Source: Diplonema papillatum
Lineage: Eukaryota; Euglenozoa; Diplonemea; Diplonemida; Diplonemidae
Length of the DNA: 64,000 nucleotides
Assembly (NCBI GenBank): GCA_030068145.1
Contig: JAPJBO010000035.1
Coordinates: 1-64,000, forward strand
Direction of reading: 5' to 3'
Numbering within the stretch: position 1 is the first letter of the stretch; each line of letters opens with the position of its first letter. Position numbers and translations under genes: made by a program. The notes beneath the pieces were generated by a model. That model made no database searches. It was given only the letters and a program-made list of their open reading frames with translations, and had not been told where the DNA came from. This document shows, piece by piece, positions 42,398-54,900 of this stretch.

Positions 42398-44185
42398 ATG
42401 GGGGCGCTCTCTGGCAAGTTCAAGGCGGCCACCAAAGCACACAACCCGATGGATTTTATGCGCGACATCTGCTCCGAGTTTAGCAGGGATTTCGTGGTCC
42501 TGCTCGGCAGCAGCTATTTCGGAGTGAAAGGTTCAGCTTACGCCATCATGACGAAGGGACAGCTCCCGTACTATATGGACTATATGAAAGCATCAGGGAT
42601 GGAATACCAGCGGTACTCTACTTTCGGAATGACGCCTTGGGCATTGAAGTCGGCCATAGGCGCAATTTCGGACACGTTTCCGATTTACGGGTACCACAAA
42701 GGGCCGTATCTGATCGGAGCGTCAGTTATGGGGTGCCTCAGCTTTTTGGCCGTCGCGGTTCTGCCACTGCGGGGAGAAGATGTTCCTCCCGGGATTCTGG
42801 AGAACTCGTCTTCCGACGAAGGTTTCGAAGCTTCGGACTTGAGCTTCCTGCCGACGTCTTCATGGATTGCGCCCATGCTCTTCTTCTTCATCTCGCTCCA
42901 TCTGGCCACAGTCGACTTGCTTTGTGAGGGCCGGTACGCCGCGAAAATGGCAGCACTGCCGCATACCAGCTCGTCCTTGGTAACCTGGGTTTGGCTATGC
43001 ATCTTCATCGGGCAGCTCACCATCGGCAGCGCCGTCGGTCCCATGGCAGACGACTCCCGAATGGATGCCCGGGCGGTCTTCTACATAGGAGTCCCGCTGA
43101 GTGCGCAGTTTCTGCTTCCGTTGTTTCTCGGATACTTGCAGGAGGAGCGGGTGCCCCCTGGGCCGAAGTACGAGAAAATCAAGCAGAACCCGAGGCTGTT
43201 TGCGTTGGCTTTCGTCATGGCGGCTGCCGTGCTGACGAACGCTGTAACGTCCTTGTGGCTCGAGAACGTGAACTACATGCTGGCTTTAACGATAGCTTGG
43301 TCGTTGCTGTTGATCGCTCTGTCATTCTACAGCCTCCCTCGGATGCTTGCCAGTGCGAACACGTACCTTTTTCTGGTCCAGGCGCTCTACCTACAGATAC
43401 CTGGTGCCATCAACAGCTGGTTTCAAGCCAATGAGTCCTGCGTTCCCGGTGGCCCGAACTTCTCGAACACATACTATCTGACATACAGCTCGATCGTGGG
43501 CAACCTTGCCGCTCTCCTAGGTGTAGTCCTGTTCCAGGTGTGTTTCCGAAAAAGCACTTTTCGTGTGGCTTTTTGGACTACGACCGTTTTACGTGTGATG
43601 GCCAGTGCTTTTGACATCATCATCGTCCAACGACTGCACCGTCCGTTTATTTCCGACAAAGTCATGTACATGCTGGGAGACGGGATTGTCGGTGAGGTGA
43701 TTTCGCAGTTGGAGTTCATGCCGTCTGTGGTGCTCGTTTCGAAGCTTTGCCCCTCTGGATACGAGTCCATCGTGTATTCCTTACTGGCCGGGTACCAAAA
43801 CTTCGGCCAACAGGTCGCAATGTACGCAGGCGAGTTCTTGACCGACAATCTTGGACTGAATCCTCGCAAGGAAGCCCCGTGCAACTTTGACAATCTAGCG
43901 TGGCTCATTGCGATCGCGCACACTTTGCTCCCTATGTTGTCTATCCCACTTGTCTTTGCAATGATTCCCGACGTGAAGCTCACCGACGACCTTCTAGTCG
44001 GTGAACTGGCGTGCGTAAAACCCAGTATGCAACCCGAGGAACTCACCGAGTTGCACAACGACTGTGACGATGAATCTCGTGGCGTCCCCGAGGCCGAAGA
44101 CGAACACCACGAAAGTTGGCTCACCGAGCAGCTGCACCTGGCGGCACCACCGATGCCCTCCACTGTAGCCCCCACTGCACAATAA
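42398..44185 (+). CDS. BT1-family folate/biopterin transporter, single exon
   Basis: A 595-aa membrane carrier of the major facilitator superfamily, BT1 (folate-biopterin transporter) family. The family hallmark is at residues about 70-105: FGMTPWALKSAIGAISDTFP followed by IYGYHKGPYLIG. About twelve hydrophobic segments follow, with a long hydrophilic loop at 120-150 and an acidic C-terminus. VGEVISQLEFMPSVVLVSKL and YESIVYSLLAGYQNFG near residues 430-475 are typical of the second half. In kinetoplastids and apicomplexans such proteins import folate or pterins; some family members carry other solutes, so the substrate here is open. ATG 42398 starts the conserved N-terminus. Confidence 0.9.
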   Translation: MGALSGKFKAATKAHNPMDFMRDICSEFSRDFVVLLGSSYFGVKGSAYAIMTKGQLPYYMDYMKASGMEYQRYSTFGMTPWALKSAIGAISDTFPIYGYHKGPYLIGASVMGCLSFLAVAVLPLRGEDVPPGILENSSSDEGFEASDLSFLPTSSWIAPMLFFFISLHLATVDLLCEGRYAAKMAALPHTSSSLVTWVWLCIFIGQLTIGSAVGPMADDSRMDARAVFYIGVPLSAQFLLPLFLGYLQEERVPPGPKYEKIKQNPRLFALAFVMAAAVLTNAVTSLWLENVNYMLALTIAWSLLLIALSFYSLPRMLASANTYLFLVQALYLQIPGAINSWFQANESCVPGGPNFSNTYYLTYSSIVGNLAALLGVVLFQVCFRKSTFRVAFWTTTVLRVMASAFDIIIVQRLHRPFISDKVMYMLGDGIVGEVISQLEFMPSVVLVSKLCPSGYESIVYSLLAGYQNFGQQVAMYAGEFLTDNLGLNPRKEAPCNFDNLAWLIAIAHTLLPMLSIPLVFAMIPDVKLTDDLLVGELACVKPSMQPEELTELHNDCDDESRGVPEAEDEHHESWLTEQLHLAAPPMPSTVAPTAQ

Positions 44186-45726
44186 GAAACAGAACCTCGT
44201 GACATCGACAATCAAACCGGTCTCTGCTGCTTGTCAGGCGACCAATTACTCAGCACGTTCTGGCGGTATGGTGATCTCAGAAGATCTGAAGTTCTAGTGC
44301 GTCGGATACTGACACATCTATTGAATAGAGATGTCGTGCACAGAGCGCGAAACCTTCATAACTGTTTCGCAGAGAGTCCATAGGTGGTAAGAGAGCTTCC
44401 ACCTCCAAGCAACAGAAAATAGCGACGAAATATTTGCAGCGTTCGATGAATTCCCGATCCTTGAAAACATTTGAAGCTTCGACGCATCAGAGATACGGTA
44501 GTCTTGAGGCCTCACAAACCCAAGTTTCCGATGATCGTGCATCGCAAAGCGACAAACAAAGTGTAGCACCTGTTCTTCTTATCTTTTGGCGTTAGAAGTA
44601 GCGTAAGATTCTGGCAACCGTGAGACCTGTTCCTGCACAAGCCAAACCTGATGCGGTGACTCTTCACTCGGCAACAGTCCCAATCACCATCGCAGTAGTG
44701 GTAGTTTAAGAAGTGTGCGAGAATGCACGAATCCGAAGACGAACTCGAGCATTGCCGAAATTCAGGACCGAGGCATGGTGCCGGGAGCGCTTCTGGAAAA
44801 TACCAAAGACGGTGTGGCAACAAGAAGCGGGTGGCCGCGCCTCGGTTCTTGGGGTCAGTAGCGACCATCTCCTGGTGGATGCCAACCGGGCGAACTACAA
44901 ATCGAATTTCGAGACCAAGAACAGCAGTGCGCGTTTTCTGGTATAATACGCGCACCGTAGCGACACGTCAACCCCCCCCTTACAAGCATCCTCTTTCTGC
45001 TGTCTGTCAAGAGCTACGACTCATTACCCACTCATAGTGTGAAAGAACCTTTTGAAACTGCGCTGATTCGATATCTGCTTTCGGAGCCTCTCGAAATGCG
45101 CGAACGAAGGGGGGGGGGGGGGTCAAAAAGCGCAGGTTCCCTTCTGCACGAAAAAGAACAGCCAAACCAGTACTTCCCGCATGAAGGCCGTTTCGACCCA
45201 GAATAGATTAGCCGTCGTCAGTTGTAGGCATGCAGCTGGCGAGATCTGGCTCTATATCCTAACATGTACCCGGAACGCGAGGCATCAGCAATCAGCCGGA
45301 CTATCAAGCGATCCCGCACCACCAACACCTCACACTTTGCTGCGAGCGCAGAGCCGCCCCCGAATTAGCCTTGCGTCTTCCAGCTTCCGCGTCCACGAAT
45401 CCTCGTCTGTTGCTGCCTCCAAGACAAGAATGCTCCAGAAACCGGCTCTCGGGAGCCCGCAGGCTCCGAGCCTGCTTGTCCGGGACTCCGCCTTGAAGCC
45501 GACTCGTGGAAAGGCCTTCCGGGGTTCAATTTTGGCCAAAGCTACGCAGTTCTTCGCGTGTACCGTATAACCCCTCTATCTGGAGCGACGTACACTGCCG
45601 TAGCAGTACGGAGAGAAGCCTGCACTGTCGTCTCTCTCTCCCTCTCTGAGGCTCGGGCAACACACGTGATCGTCCCCAACTCGGACCGCCCCTTCCCCCC
45701 CAAACGCTTGACATCACACTTTTTCG
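44186..45726. other. Intergenic
   Basis: No supported gene. An ORF at 45181-45570 (129 aa, Ser/Thr-rich) is unrecognised and may be chance. A G13 run is at about 45110-45122. A CT-rich tract (TCTCTCTCCCTCTCTG) is at about 45630-45647. Confidence 0.35.
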
Positions 45727-46701
45727 ATGAGGGACGGCCACGCCGTTCGCCGGTTTCTCTCCCGCGCACAACGCACCGCACCGACAGTGGGGGAGCGTCG
45801 AAGAAACTGGGAGGGGGCTGAGGGGAACCGCGGAGGGATGATGACGCTCCTCGAGAGGATGCCTCGGTCGCTCGACATCGACATGGAGAAGCTGCACGAG
45901 GTGCTCCAGCCGCCGCCGCACAACATCAAGGTGGACTGGGTGCTTCGCCAGCTGCGGGCGGCACCGCTGACGTACGAGTTCGACTTCGAAAAGGCGGTCG
46001 TCAACGCGCACATGACCCAAAAGCTCGACGCGCGACCGGAGCGGGTGCGCCGAGCGTTTCGAGCCCGCGAGGCCAAGGGCAGGCAGGGCATCCTGCGCCA
46101 GGCGTCGGAGGAAGGCATGCTGATATGGAGCCAGATCCAAGCGATGACCGGCCTCTGCAACAAGAAGCGGGAGGAAGAGTTCCGCATGCGCGCGCTCACG
46201 TCGGCGTACGAGGAGTCGGTCTCTCGGCGAGACGTCGAAGGCGAAGAGACCCGCTGCCGGATGTCCCTTGCAGCTTTGTCCAGAGATTTAGCACATATGG
46301 CCGCAGAACAGAACAACGCAGTCCAGCAGCTGAAGCGGCAGAATGAAGAAGCTGTGCGCCTGTACCAGCTCCAGCAGCGCCAGCAGCAAGAGTCGCAGTT
46401 CAGGGCCAAGGCGGAGGCGATGCTCGCGTCGGAGATGAACGAACGCGCCCTGCGAGATGCTGAGCAGAAGCGGCGCTCTCGCCTCGAAGAGGCGCGGGAC
46501 TTGGAAGAGGAGCAGCATCGTCTCGAAGGCGAACTCGCCCTCTGGCGGCAGATGGAGCAGCATTCGGCAGCTCCAACGCCTCGCTCGGTATCCCCGAAGA
46601 GCCCCGCCGACCGGCACTCGCCGGTGCCGGCGGCGAACGACGACTCCATCAGCCAGCAGCTGCTCAGGGAGCAACGGCTGTTGGTGGCGCAACAGCAGCA
46701 A

Positions 46702-46733
<32 letters not shown>

Positions 46734-48488
46734 GCAACAAAAGCAGCAGAAGCAACTGCAACACCAACAAGAGCACCAGCATCACCAGCAGAAACTGCAG
46801 CAGCACCAGCAACAGCTGCAGTTGCAGCAGCAAAAGCAGCATGAAGACGACCTGCGGCGGCGACGCGAACTCGCGGCGCTCGAAGCGCAGCTGCAGAAGG
46901 AGCAAGAAGAGCAGCAGCGCGCGCTCGAGCAGGAGCAGCTCCGCAGGGAGCGCGCGGAGGAGGAAAAAAGGCTCGCCGCCCTGCTGCAGCAGCAGCTGCT
47001 CGAGGAGCAGCAGCGGCAGGAGGAGGAGCAGCAGCGGCTGGCTGCGGAGCAGGAGACGTATGCCCCTCGAACCCCTTTCTTTGGACGCTGGTTTGCGACC
47101 GTCCCACGCGGCGTACCCCGGACACGGGGTAAAGGCGGTGGAAGTGACACCTCTTTTGGGTCCTTCGCTTTGTTCTTGACGAACGTTCTGCCACCGTATC
47201 CGTGTACCCTTGAGGGCACAACCTCACACCGAGCAGTTACGTTTTAAGACGGGTAACGGGGAGAAGAAGGCAAATCGAGACACAATCAGTGTGTTTCAGA
47301 GCTACAAGGTGCTGCTTCTGGGCGGTTCCCGCTCCAGGCATTGTACAGTTTCGTCATCTGTGTCAGGAATTCATCTGTTCCCACCAGATGTCCCTGTGCA
47401 GAAACCACTTTAGATAATCTAAGGAACGTGTTTCGACTTGGCGCAGTTGAGTATGTCGTATCGAGGCTCGAAAGGCTCGGGGTGCCAAAGGTCCAGAACT
47501 GGTTCACAACATGAAACGTTACATCCCACCCGTCCAGAAAAGATGTGTGCCACAGGTGTGATGGAAAGGTGACAAGATTGGCCTGTTCGTCCGAGTGTTA
47601 AGACTCATTCGGAAAGGGAGTCAGCGTCATCGGGGACGATTGCTTCACGGCTTGGGGGGTGGATGAAAGAGCCGCAATCAGATATGAAGAATACAGCTGA
47701 GCAACTCACACTGGCGCAGCATCTTATAATAAAGTCCCTTTTGAAGATAACCCTAGGCTGGGGGACAAGACGTCCCGACACGAATGCTCTCTTTACGTTT
47801 TTCGCGAGTGGAGTTTGCTGGCTCAAGACATTTTCCCCCAGGGTAAGACCCTGCTTCGAAGTTGAAGGCAAATTAGAGATCGGGGCGTATCTGAATCAGA
47901 ACAAACAACCGTGCAAAAAAAGAGAGACTACGTCAGTTCCGGAGCAAGCCAGCTTTTGAATCGAGCGAAACCGCCCACAGGATGCGAGTCATTTCGATGT
48001 TGGAAGAACAGGTCCGGAAACACGAAGAGGAGATCCAGCAGGGGCAACGAATGCTTGAGGAGCAAGCGCGGCTGGAGCAGCTGCAGCGAGAAGAAGAGGA
48101 GATGCAACGGGTCTTGAAACAGCAGCTGGAGGAAGAGGCGAGGGCGGAGGAGGAGAGGCGCGAAGAGGAGAAGCTGGTTGCGATGCAAGCGGAGCTTGAC
48201 AGGGCTCAGAGAGAGTTCGAAACCATGGAGCGGCTGCGGCAGGAAAGGGAGGAGGAAGCACTCCAGGAAGAGCTCCGTGCGAAGGAGGTTGCACTGCTAA
48301 TGCTCGAGCAGGAAGAGCTCGCCCGTAAGCGTGAGCAGGAGCGCCGCCAGGAGATCGCCAGGCAGAACGAGCTGGAACGACAGCAGGAGCTAGCTCGCCA
48401 GCAAGAAATTGCCCGCCAGCAGGAGCTTGCCCGCCAGCAAGAAATTGCCCACCAGCAAGAAATTGCCAGGCAGCAACAGCAACAGCAT

Positions 48489-48544
<56 letters not shown>

Positions 48545-50153
48545 ACAAAAGCAGCAGCAGCAACAACAGCAGCAGCTGCGTCAGCAGCAACATCAGCAGC
48601 AATTGTGGCAACACCAGCTGCAGCAGCAGCACCACCAACCTCAGCAGCAGCATCAGCACATGCAATACAACCCATCGTATCTGCAGCAACCAGGGCAGGT
48701 GCCGGCCGCTCGCGGGTACTCAGCTCAGCATCAGCAACATGCGCCCCTTGGCAAAGGCCTTCCTGATTTCGACTTGGAAGACAAAGTATGCTCCACAGAT
48801 GCCTTCTTTTCTCTTGGCAGCCCCGTCATAGGATAGGTCGCATCAAGACTGACACGAAAGGCTCGAGATAGTGCGCACAAACACACAAACAAAAGAAAGC
48901 GCCGTACCGGAAATTGGAGATGAGCTGCACCATTAGCTTTTTTCCGGACTAAGTTAAGTTTTGGCGCTGCCACCACGAACGTTGCAACTAATATTCACAC
49001 AATGCAAAGCAACATCTCTAATACGGAGTCCTAGACACTGCTCCGGAGTCCTCGACACTGCACTGGACACGGAGTCCTAGACACTACTGCTACCATTTAC
49101 CCGACAGTACGAGGCCTCTTGAGGAGGTCGTCACCCGCATTTCAGACTTTCTATGAACTCCACTCACTTCGACTTTTCGGGTCTTTCTCAATACGGCCTC
49201 CGGCCCGACGTTTCATCGAAACCTTCTTTCAACAGGAAACCGAGTCCCTGCTTCAACACCTCGAGAAGCTGGAAGAGCTGGTCAAAATGGGGTTCACCGA
49301 TGTCGAGGTCAACGAACGGGCGCTCGCCGACAAGAACGGCGATTTGGAGGCTGCCGTGAGCGAGCTGTTGGACCGGGCGCAGCCCGAGCCCGAGAATGAG
49401 CAAACGCTGCTGAAGAAGCTGGAGGAGGAGGAGCGCAGGCTGGTGGCTTTGCAGCGGGGCCGCACCCCGCAGAGCCGCGTAACCGAGCTCCCCCGGCCGC
49501 AAGCTGCCGGGAGGCCCGGCCACCAGGCGCAGCAGTACCCCGCACAACAGCACAGCCAGGGGCAGCGCCCTGCTCCGCAAGCCGCGCAAGGGCAGCTGCC
49601 GTACGCGAGGGTGCCTGCGCAAACGCAGAACAACGCGGCGCAGCACGATCACCAGGGGATGCACCCGCAAGGCTTACAATGGCAGGCGACCCAGCAAGGA
49701 CACCAGCCGCACGCGGGAACGTCATCGCAAGGCCCGCGATACGGTGTGGCACAGCAAGGACAGCTCCAGCACGCAGGGGGACCCCAGCAAGGCTCACAAT
49801 ACAACGTGACTCAGCAAGGGTCACAATACAACGTGGCTCAGCAAGGTCACCAGTCGCACGCGGGAACATCGCAAGGCTCACAATACGGCGCGGCGCCGCA
49901 GCAGGTTGGAGGGATGCCTTCGCAAGGCTCACTGCAAGGCTACAACGTATCGCCGCAAGGGCACCAACAGCACGGCTACCCGGCCCCGCAGTACTCCGGA
50001 CAAGGCCAGCATGCCCCCCCCGCGCCGCCACCCCCGGCGCAAGACTTCGACTTCTTCGCGCAGCCGCCGAGCCCGTTTTCGTCCTTCGGCAACCTGCAGC
50101 AGCAGCAGCAGCAGCCGCCCCCGCCGCCGGCGAACGATCCTTTTCCCTTCTAA
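45727..50153 (+). CDS. PolyQ/coiled-coil protein with UBA domain, three exons
   Basis: 1017 aa from exons 45727-47057, 47981-48785 and 49236-50153. Donors are GAGAC|GTATGC and GACAAA|GTATGC; acceptors are CCCACAG|G and TTCAACAG|GAA. All phases fit (2/1 and 0/0). Exon 1 has an unrecognised helical head, then long Glu/Arg/Gln coiled coil and a first polyGln tract (46690-46745). Exon 2 is continuous coiled coil with repeated ARQQE units and a polyGln tract at about 48473-48575. Exon 3 carries a UBA domain at residues about 725-762 (LVKMGFTDVEVNERAL..NGDLEAAVSELLD), then a Gln/Gly/His-rich tail ending NDPFPF. The UBA implies ubiquitin binding, and a DPF motif can bind clathrin-adaptor ears, so an endocytic or ubiquitin adaptor is possible. 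ATG 45727 is first in frame; 45838 is an alternative. Confidence 0.8.
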
Positions 50154-51936
50154 GGGTCTAAAGGCCGCGTCGTCATTCGTTACTGCAAGCTGTACTCGCC
50201 AACCAGCCTACGACTTCCTGCTTCGCCCCGCGCAATCGACTTTAGTCTGGCCCAGACCCAGGCAGTCACAGCTCTCGTAAAAACCTGTTCGCTCTGACTG
50301 CGACTGTCTGAGTGAGACCGAGTCTGCCGCAATCGAGCTGAAGTCGAATTGTGGCAATCTCCGGAGACAGTCTGCAAATGACTCCTACCTGGCAGAAATA
50401 GGCGCGTGCTTCTGGTAAGTGCCATTGATACGCGCCACTCTTGACTGCACGTTGGATCATTCCAAGCACGTTCGTGCAATCCAAGCACACCCCTCTCGCT
50501 ACTAACGAAAACCTGATGCTAGCATCATACAGGACTAAGTGAAGCAGAATTCTGCGGCACGCTCTAGCATTTCTCATAGCCTCAGAGTGTGAACTGATTC
50601 CAAGGTGCATTAGCTACGCCCTGCTTGGGGCGAGCGAAGTGGCTTGATTCGCGAGTTGACCAGCTGCCGCACTAGTCAGAAATGGCGAATATCTTCCCGT
50701 TCTCACATTTCGACGACTGAAAGCACAGACACAAAGATAGCTCAAAGCATTTGCAAAATAACACGAAAAGCCTCTAGGCAAAACCCCGTTTTCACATTTC
50801 TTCTCCTTTGTGTGGAAACGAGCTTCTCTTAAGAGCTCTTCACACGACAGAAGTCAGTGGAAGCGTGCAGCGCTACACATGTCGAAAAATAGGATACATG
50901 CACACACATCGCTAGTGCGCACAAAGAAGGCCCAGACTTCTTCACATACACGAGCGACCTTTCATGTCCAAGGTGGCGACCACGACAGCCACGCCATGTT
51001 GCGGGTTGCTGCACTCGTCCACTCACTTGATGAGCCGCTCCTCAAACCTTTGATTGGTGGACTCTGTACGACGGTGCCGCCTCCTGTTTTCCTCACCCCG
51101 GGCCTGCCGAAGCTTTTCCCCTCCTTGCCTGGCTCGCAGCCCCCCTCTTGCCTAGCCGTGTTTTTGTGTTCCATTTTGTTTCTTGCATTTGCTGGCTTCA
51201 CGTAGCTGTGGCGTGTATTGTCTCTCATTCTCTCATTGAAAGCGAGAATTTGGGGTACACCCGTGACTCACGGTTGAACGAAGCTAGCGCACGAGGTTTG
51301 CCTGATCTCGCGTCTACTTTCGATAACAGAATACTCTGGTCTAACTCTGTCCTCCCCCTCGTCCAGCAGAGCGATCCAATTTGTAGCCGGCGATCGTTCC
51401 CTCCCCGCGATCGGCCGTTCTTCTGGTAATCACGGACCAAGGAGCCGGCAGTCGAAGGAGGTTCTTGACAATCCTCGGGTAGGTTTTTCTGACTAGGCTT
51501 TGATATCGGAGAAGCTGCTGAAGCTCTGTTTCTGTTTTCCTCCGAAGCGGTCGAAGGCGCAGATTGCCAACAATTTTAATGAGCCGTTTGCAAACCTACT
51601 GCCAATCCATGTGGTTCATGTACTCAAAATAACCCAATGTTGATTCATGTACTTTGAGACTCGCATGGCTCATCCTGGGAACAAGCAGCCAAATGAAGTA
51701 TAACTAGTGGCCGAACCAACCGAGTTCTAATTACTCGACCCGGACTTGAACGAGGATAGTATGACGAATCGGAGAGAGGAGCGGGCTTCAGAGTTTTGAT
51801 TGTTAGTACCCGACGACCTCCAGGCGTTTGCGGCGGCAGAGTTTTCAAACCGTAGGTTGTTTCCCTCTCCCGCACCCCGCCCCGCTCCGGGGGTGCATTA
51901 GAAGAGGAAATACAGAAGAAAGGGGGGCACCCAAGA
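50154..51936. other. Intergenic
   Basis: No supported gene. Holds the second copy of the 46-bp repeat (50754-50799) and unassigned sequence. The region just before 51937 is the leader of the next gene. Confidence 0.35.
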
Positions 51937-54900
51937 ATGGCCAGGCGACACGCCTGGGAGAGCAGTGCGGGGAGTGTGTGGTCGTCAGAGGGGAGCAGGG
52001 AGACGACGCTGCTGCAGCACTATATTGAAGCCAGCAGCGTCAGTCCCCGCCAGAGGCACCCGTGGGAGCTGCCCCTGTACGCCGCGGACGACGAGACGAG
52101 GGCGGCGGAGCACGCGGAAAGAAGGCAGCTCAGCCGGCTGAGCGTTGAGAACAAAGACTTGCGCACGCGCTTGGCCTCGGCGCACGCGCGCGTGGACGAG
52201 CTGCAAGCTGAGGTCGCGAGGCTGCGCGAGGAGGCTCGCACGAGAGGGTTGCTCCTCACCCAGTCGGTCTCCCCCAGCCGCGGCGACAACAACGATGGTA
52301 GAAAGAGGTGTGCGTGTGTGTGTTTGTGTGAATGTGGTACTCATTTGCTTGTAAATGACCCCCATTAACGCAACAAGAAGACGTGTGTTGTGTGTAAATG
52401 TGTGAGAGTGTTTTTCCTCATTACTTCAAGTGGGTAATTATGAAGCGAAGCATGGCTATTTCACCAGTCGGTTTTAGGCGGCCCGTCTCAGTAGGGAAAA
52501 CCCAACCTGTCTCACGGCGGTCTGAACCTGCACACGTTCCCTGTCCTTTGGTGAGCAATCCAGTTGATGGTGGTTTTCTGTCACCTCCAGCCTCGTCTTT
52601 TGAGCATGATCTTTTGAGCATGGAGCGAGGGCAACATGGATCGGCGGGCCATGTTTTCACGCCAAGGATCGATCCTGGAGATCGTGCGTCGAGTAAGCTT
52701 TTGCCACGCGGCATGCTGTTGACAGCTGCCCCTTGCGTCGTCGGGTGCGCCGTCGGCGGCGCGATTTGCCCGGCCTCCGGCGGCTAATGCAGTCGCAGTA
52801 GGCCGCTGCCCACGCCCAGTCTTTGGCTCCCGCAACATAGTGGCAGAAACAACCGACGGCGGGCACGAACCCACCGCTGGTGGTCTACCGCTCGTCGTAA
52901 ACATGCACCGCGAACAGCGAGTTGTCACATCCATCGTTTCGTCGAACGGCAACACGCGGCGGCACTCAAAAACCTCGAGTGCTGTCCGTCTACCCTCCGT
53001 TACAATTTATACTTGCGAGCACAGTACCAACATATTGCCGCAGGACGGCCGAGGAGCGCGCACTCATCCACTCCCTCGCACTGGAGCACAAAGCTGAGAT
53101 GCAGGCCCTGCAAGACGAGAGCGACGCTCGGCATCGCAAGCTGACCGAAATGCTTGCGAAGGTTGTCAACGAGAACCAAGAGTTAGCGCGAGCACTCGTA
53201 TGGCAATTCTTCTCCCACATTTCTTTTGTGTTTTGATGTCAGGCTCAGTTTTTCTTTTGGAGGAAACGTGCTTTGCCACACTGGGACTTTTTTCAGCAAC
53301 GCGTGAGCAACGATTCGACGCTAGCTACCTCACCACTCGCAGTAGCAGTGCAAAAAACTCACAACAAGTGACGCACCAGTGCGAAGGCTTACCGCAAACG
53401 GAAGCAGATGTAGGAAAGCAGAACTGCGAAACCTTGGGCGAGAACCCTGCTCGCGACCTCCTCTGTCGAAAGGCTACAAACGAACCCAGGAAAACCAAGA
53501 TGGCCACTTAGACGGGTTGCGCACGAACATCCAGCTGAAGAAACGACTTGACGAGCTCGTCGAGCGGACAAACGAGCAAGTGCGGCTTCTGCAGGTACGC
53601 TTCTTTCGTACGTACATACAGTGGTGGGAGTTCCGTTAATTAAGTTTTTTCCAAGGATAAGGCTACGGAAGCATACTGCCATCGTGTTCACGGGTGCAGT
53701 GTTCACTTAACTTCTCCGACTCACTTCGGGCTTCCTCAGATCTGGGCATTTGAGCATCCGGCAATCTACGAGGCAACCTTGAAACATGCTCGCAAACCCG
53801 GGAAGTTCGAGGTCCCAGAGCCTGGCAAGCGCAGATTGAGAGATGAGTTTACCCAGAGACGCTCAACTGCACGCACAATCTCGACAGGTTTCACCGCGGA
53901 GGAACGACGGAACGGGATCAAAGGTTTCGTGGAGTCTGCCGCGGGACGAGGGAGAGGCACAGCGGCAGACAACCGCGCTGCAGTACGCGGACGAGGCGAG
54001 CAAAAAGAAGGCAGAGAAGAAGAGGCCGTCTTCCTCATCTTCGTCGTCATCGGACTCAACCAACGACAAAAAGAAACAAGCTGCATCGGAGCTGTCGTAC
54101 GGTCCCACTGAGGGAGGGGGTGTGAATCGCAGGCCGACTGCTGACGCGCCAGTGCAAGTGCTGACACCTGCCATTGCGTGGCACGACAAACGAGGCGACG
54201 CTGCAGGCGATCCTCCGAGGAAAATAAAGGCGATGAAGAAGAAGAAGGAAAAGAGAACGTCACCGTCGTCTTCTTCATCTTCTCCGTCACCGCAGTCTTC
54301 CCCTCAACATCGTGCGGGGGAAGAGCAGGCTCCTGCGCGAGGACAGGTGCAGACATGGCACGTGCCGCCTCCGCGGCGCGTCTCAGAGGAATACCACGAG
54401 ATTGTCATCGACTATGGGAACAAAGCAAGCCCAACGAGCAAGCAGCAACCCACCGTTGTCCGGTACGTCGAACCAGTAAGCGTCATCGACATGGAGAACA
54501 AGAACGAGAAGAAGGACAAGAGGGAGGAGAAGAAGCGGGATTCGTCGTCTTCTTCTTCTCCTTCTTCTTCTGCTTCTTCGCCATCGCGGGCCACCCCTTC
54601 ACCCCGTGCAGGGGCGAGTGAACAGGTCCAGATTTGGCACGTGCCACCTCCTCGGCGCGTCTCGGAGAAATATCCCGAGGGTGCCATCGCTTATGGGGAA
54701 AGGTCAAAGACCCCGAAGAGCGAGCAGACACCTACCGATGCCTGGTACAAAGAGGGCAACCAGGAGGAGAAGAAGAAGAAGAAGAAGAACAAGGAGAAGA
54801 AGGACAAGAAGGAGAAGAAGCGAAGCGCGTCGTCGTCCTCGTCGTCGAGCTCTTCGTCTCACCGAAAAACAAGCAGCGCAGGCCGGGTAAAGGCGCCACC

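Noticed and set aside
45181-45570. A 129-aa ORF before the polyQ gene
   Set aside because: No motif. Its KATQFF end resembles the read-through end of kelch exon 1 by chance of an AAAGCTAC.CAGTTCTT string, which is too short to build on.
46288-47227. Long minus-strand Leu- and Ala-rich ORFs opposite the polyQ gene (also at 47989-48689)
   Set aside because: CAG/GCA repeats read on the other strand give poly-Leu, poly-Ala or poly-Cys. No independent evidence.
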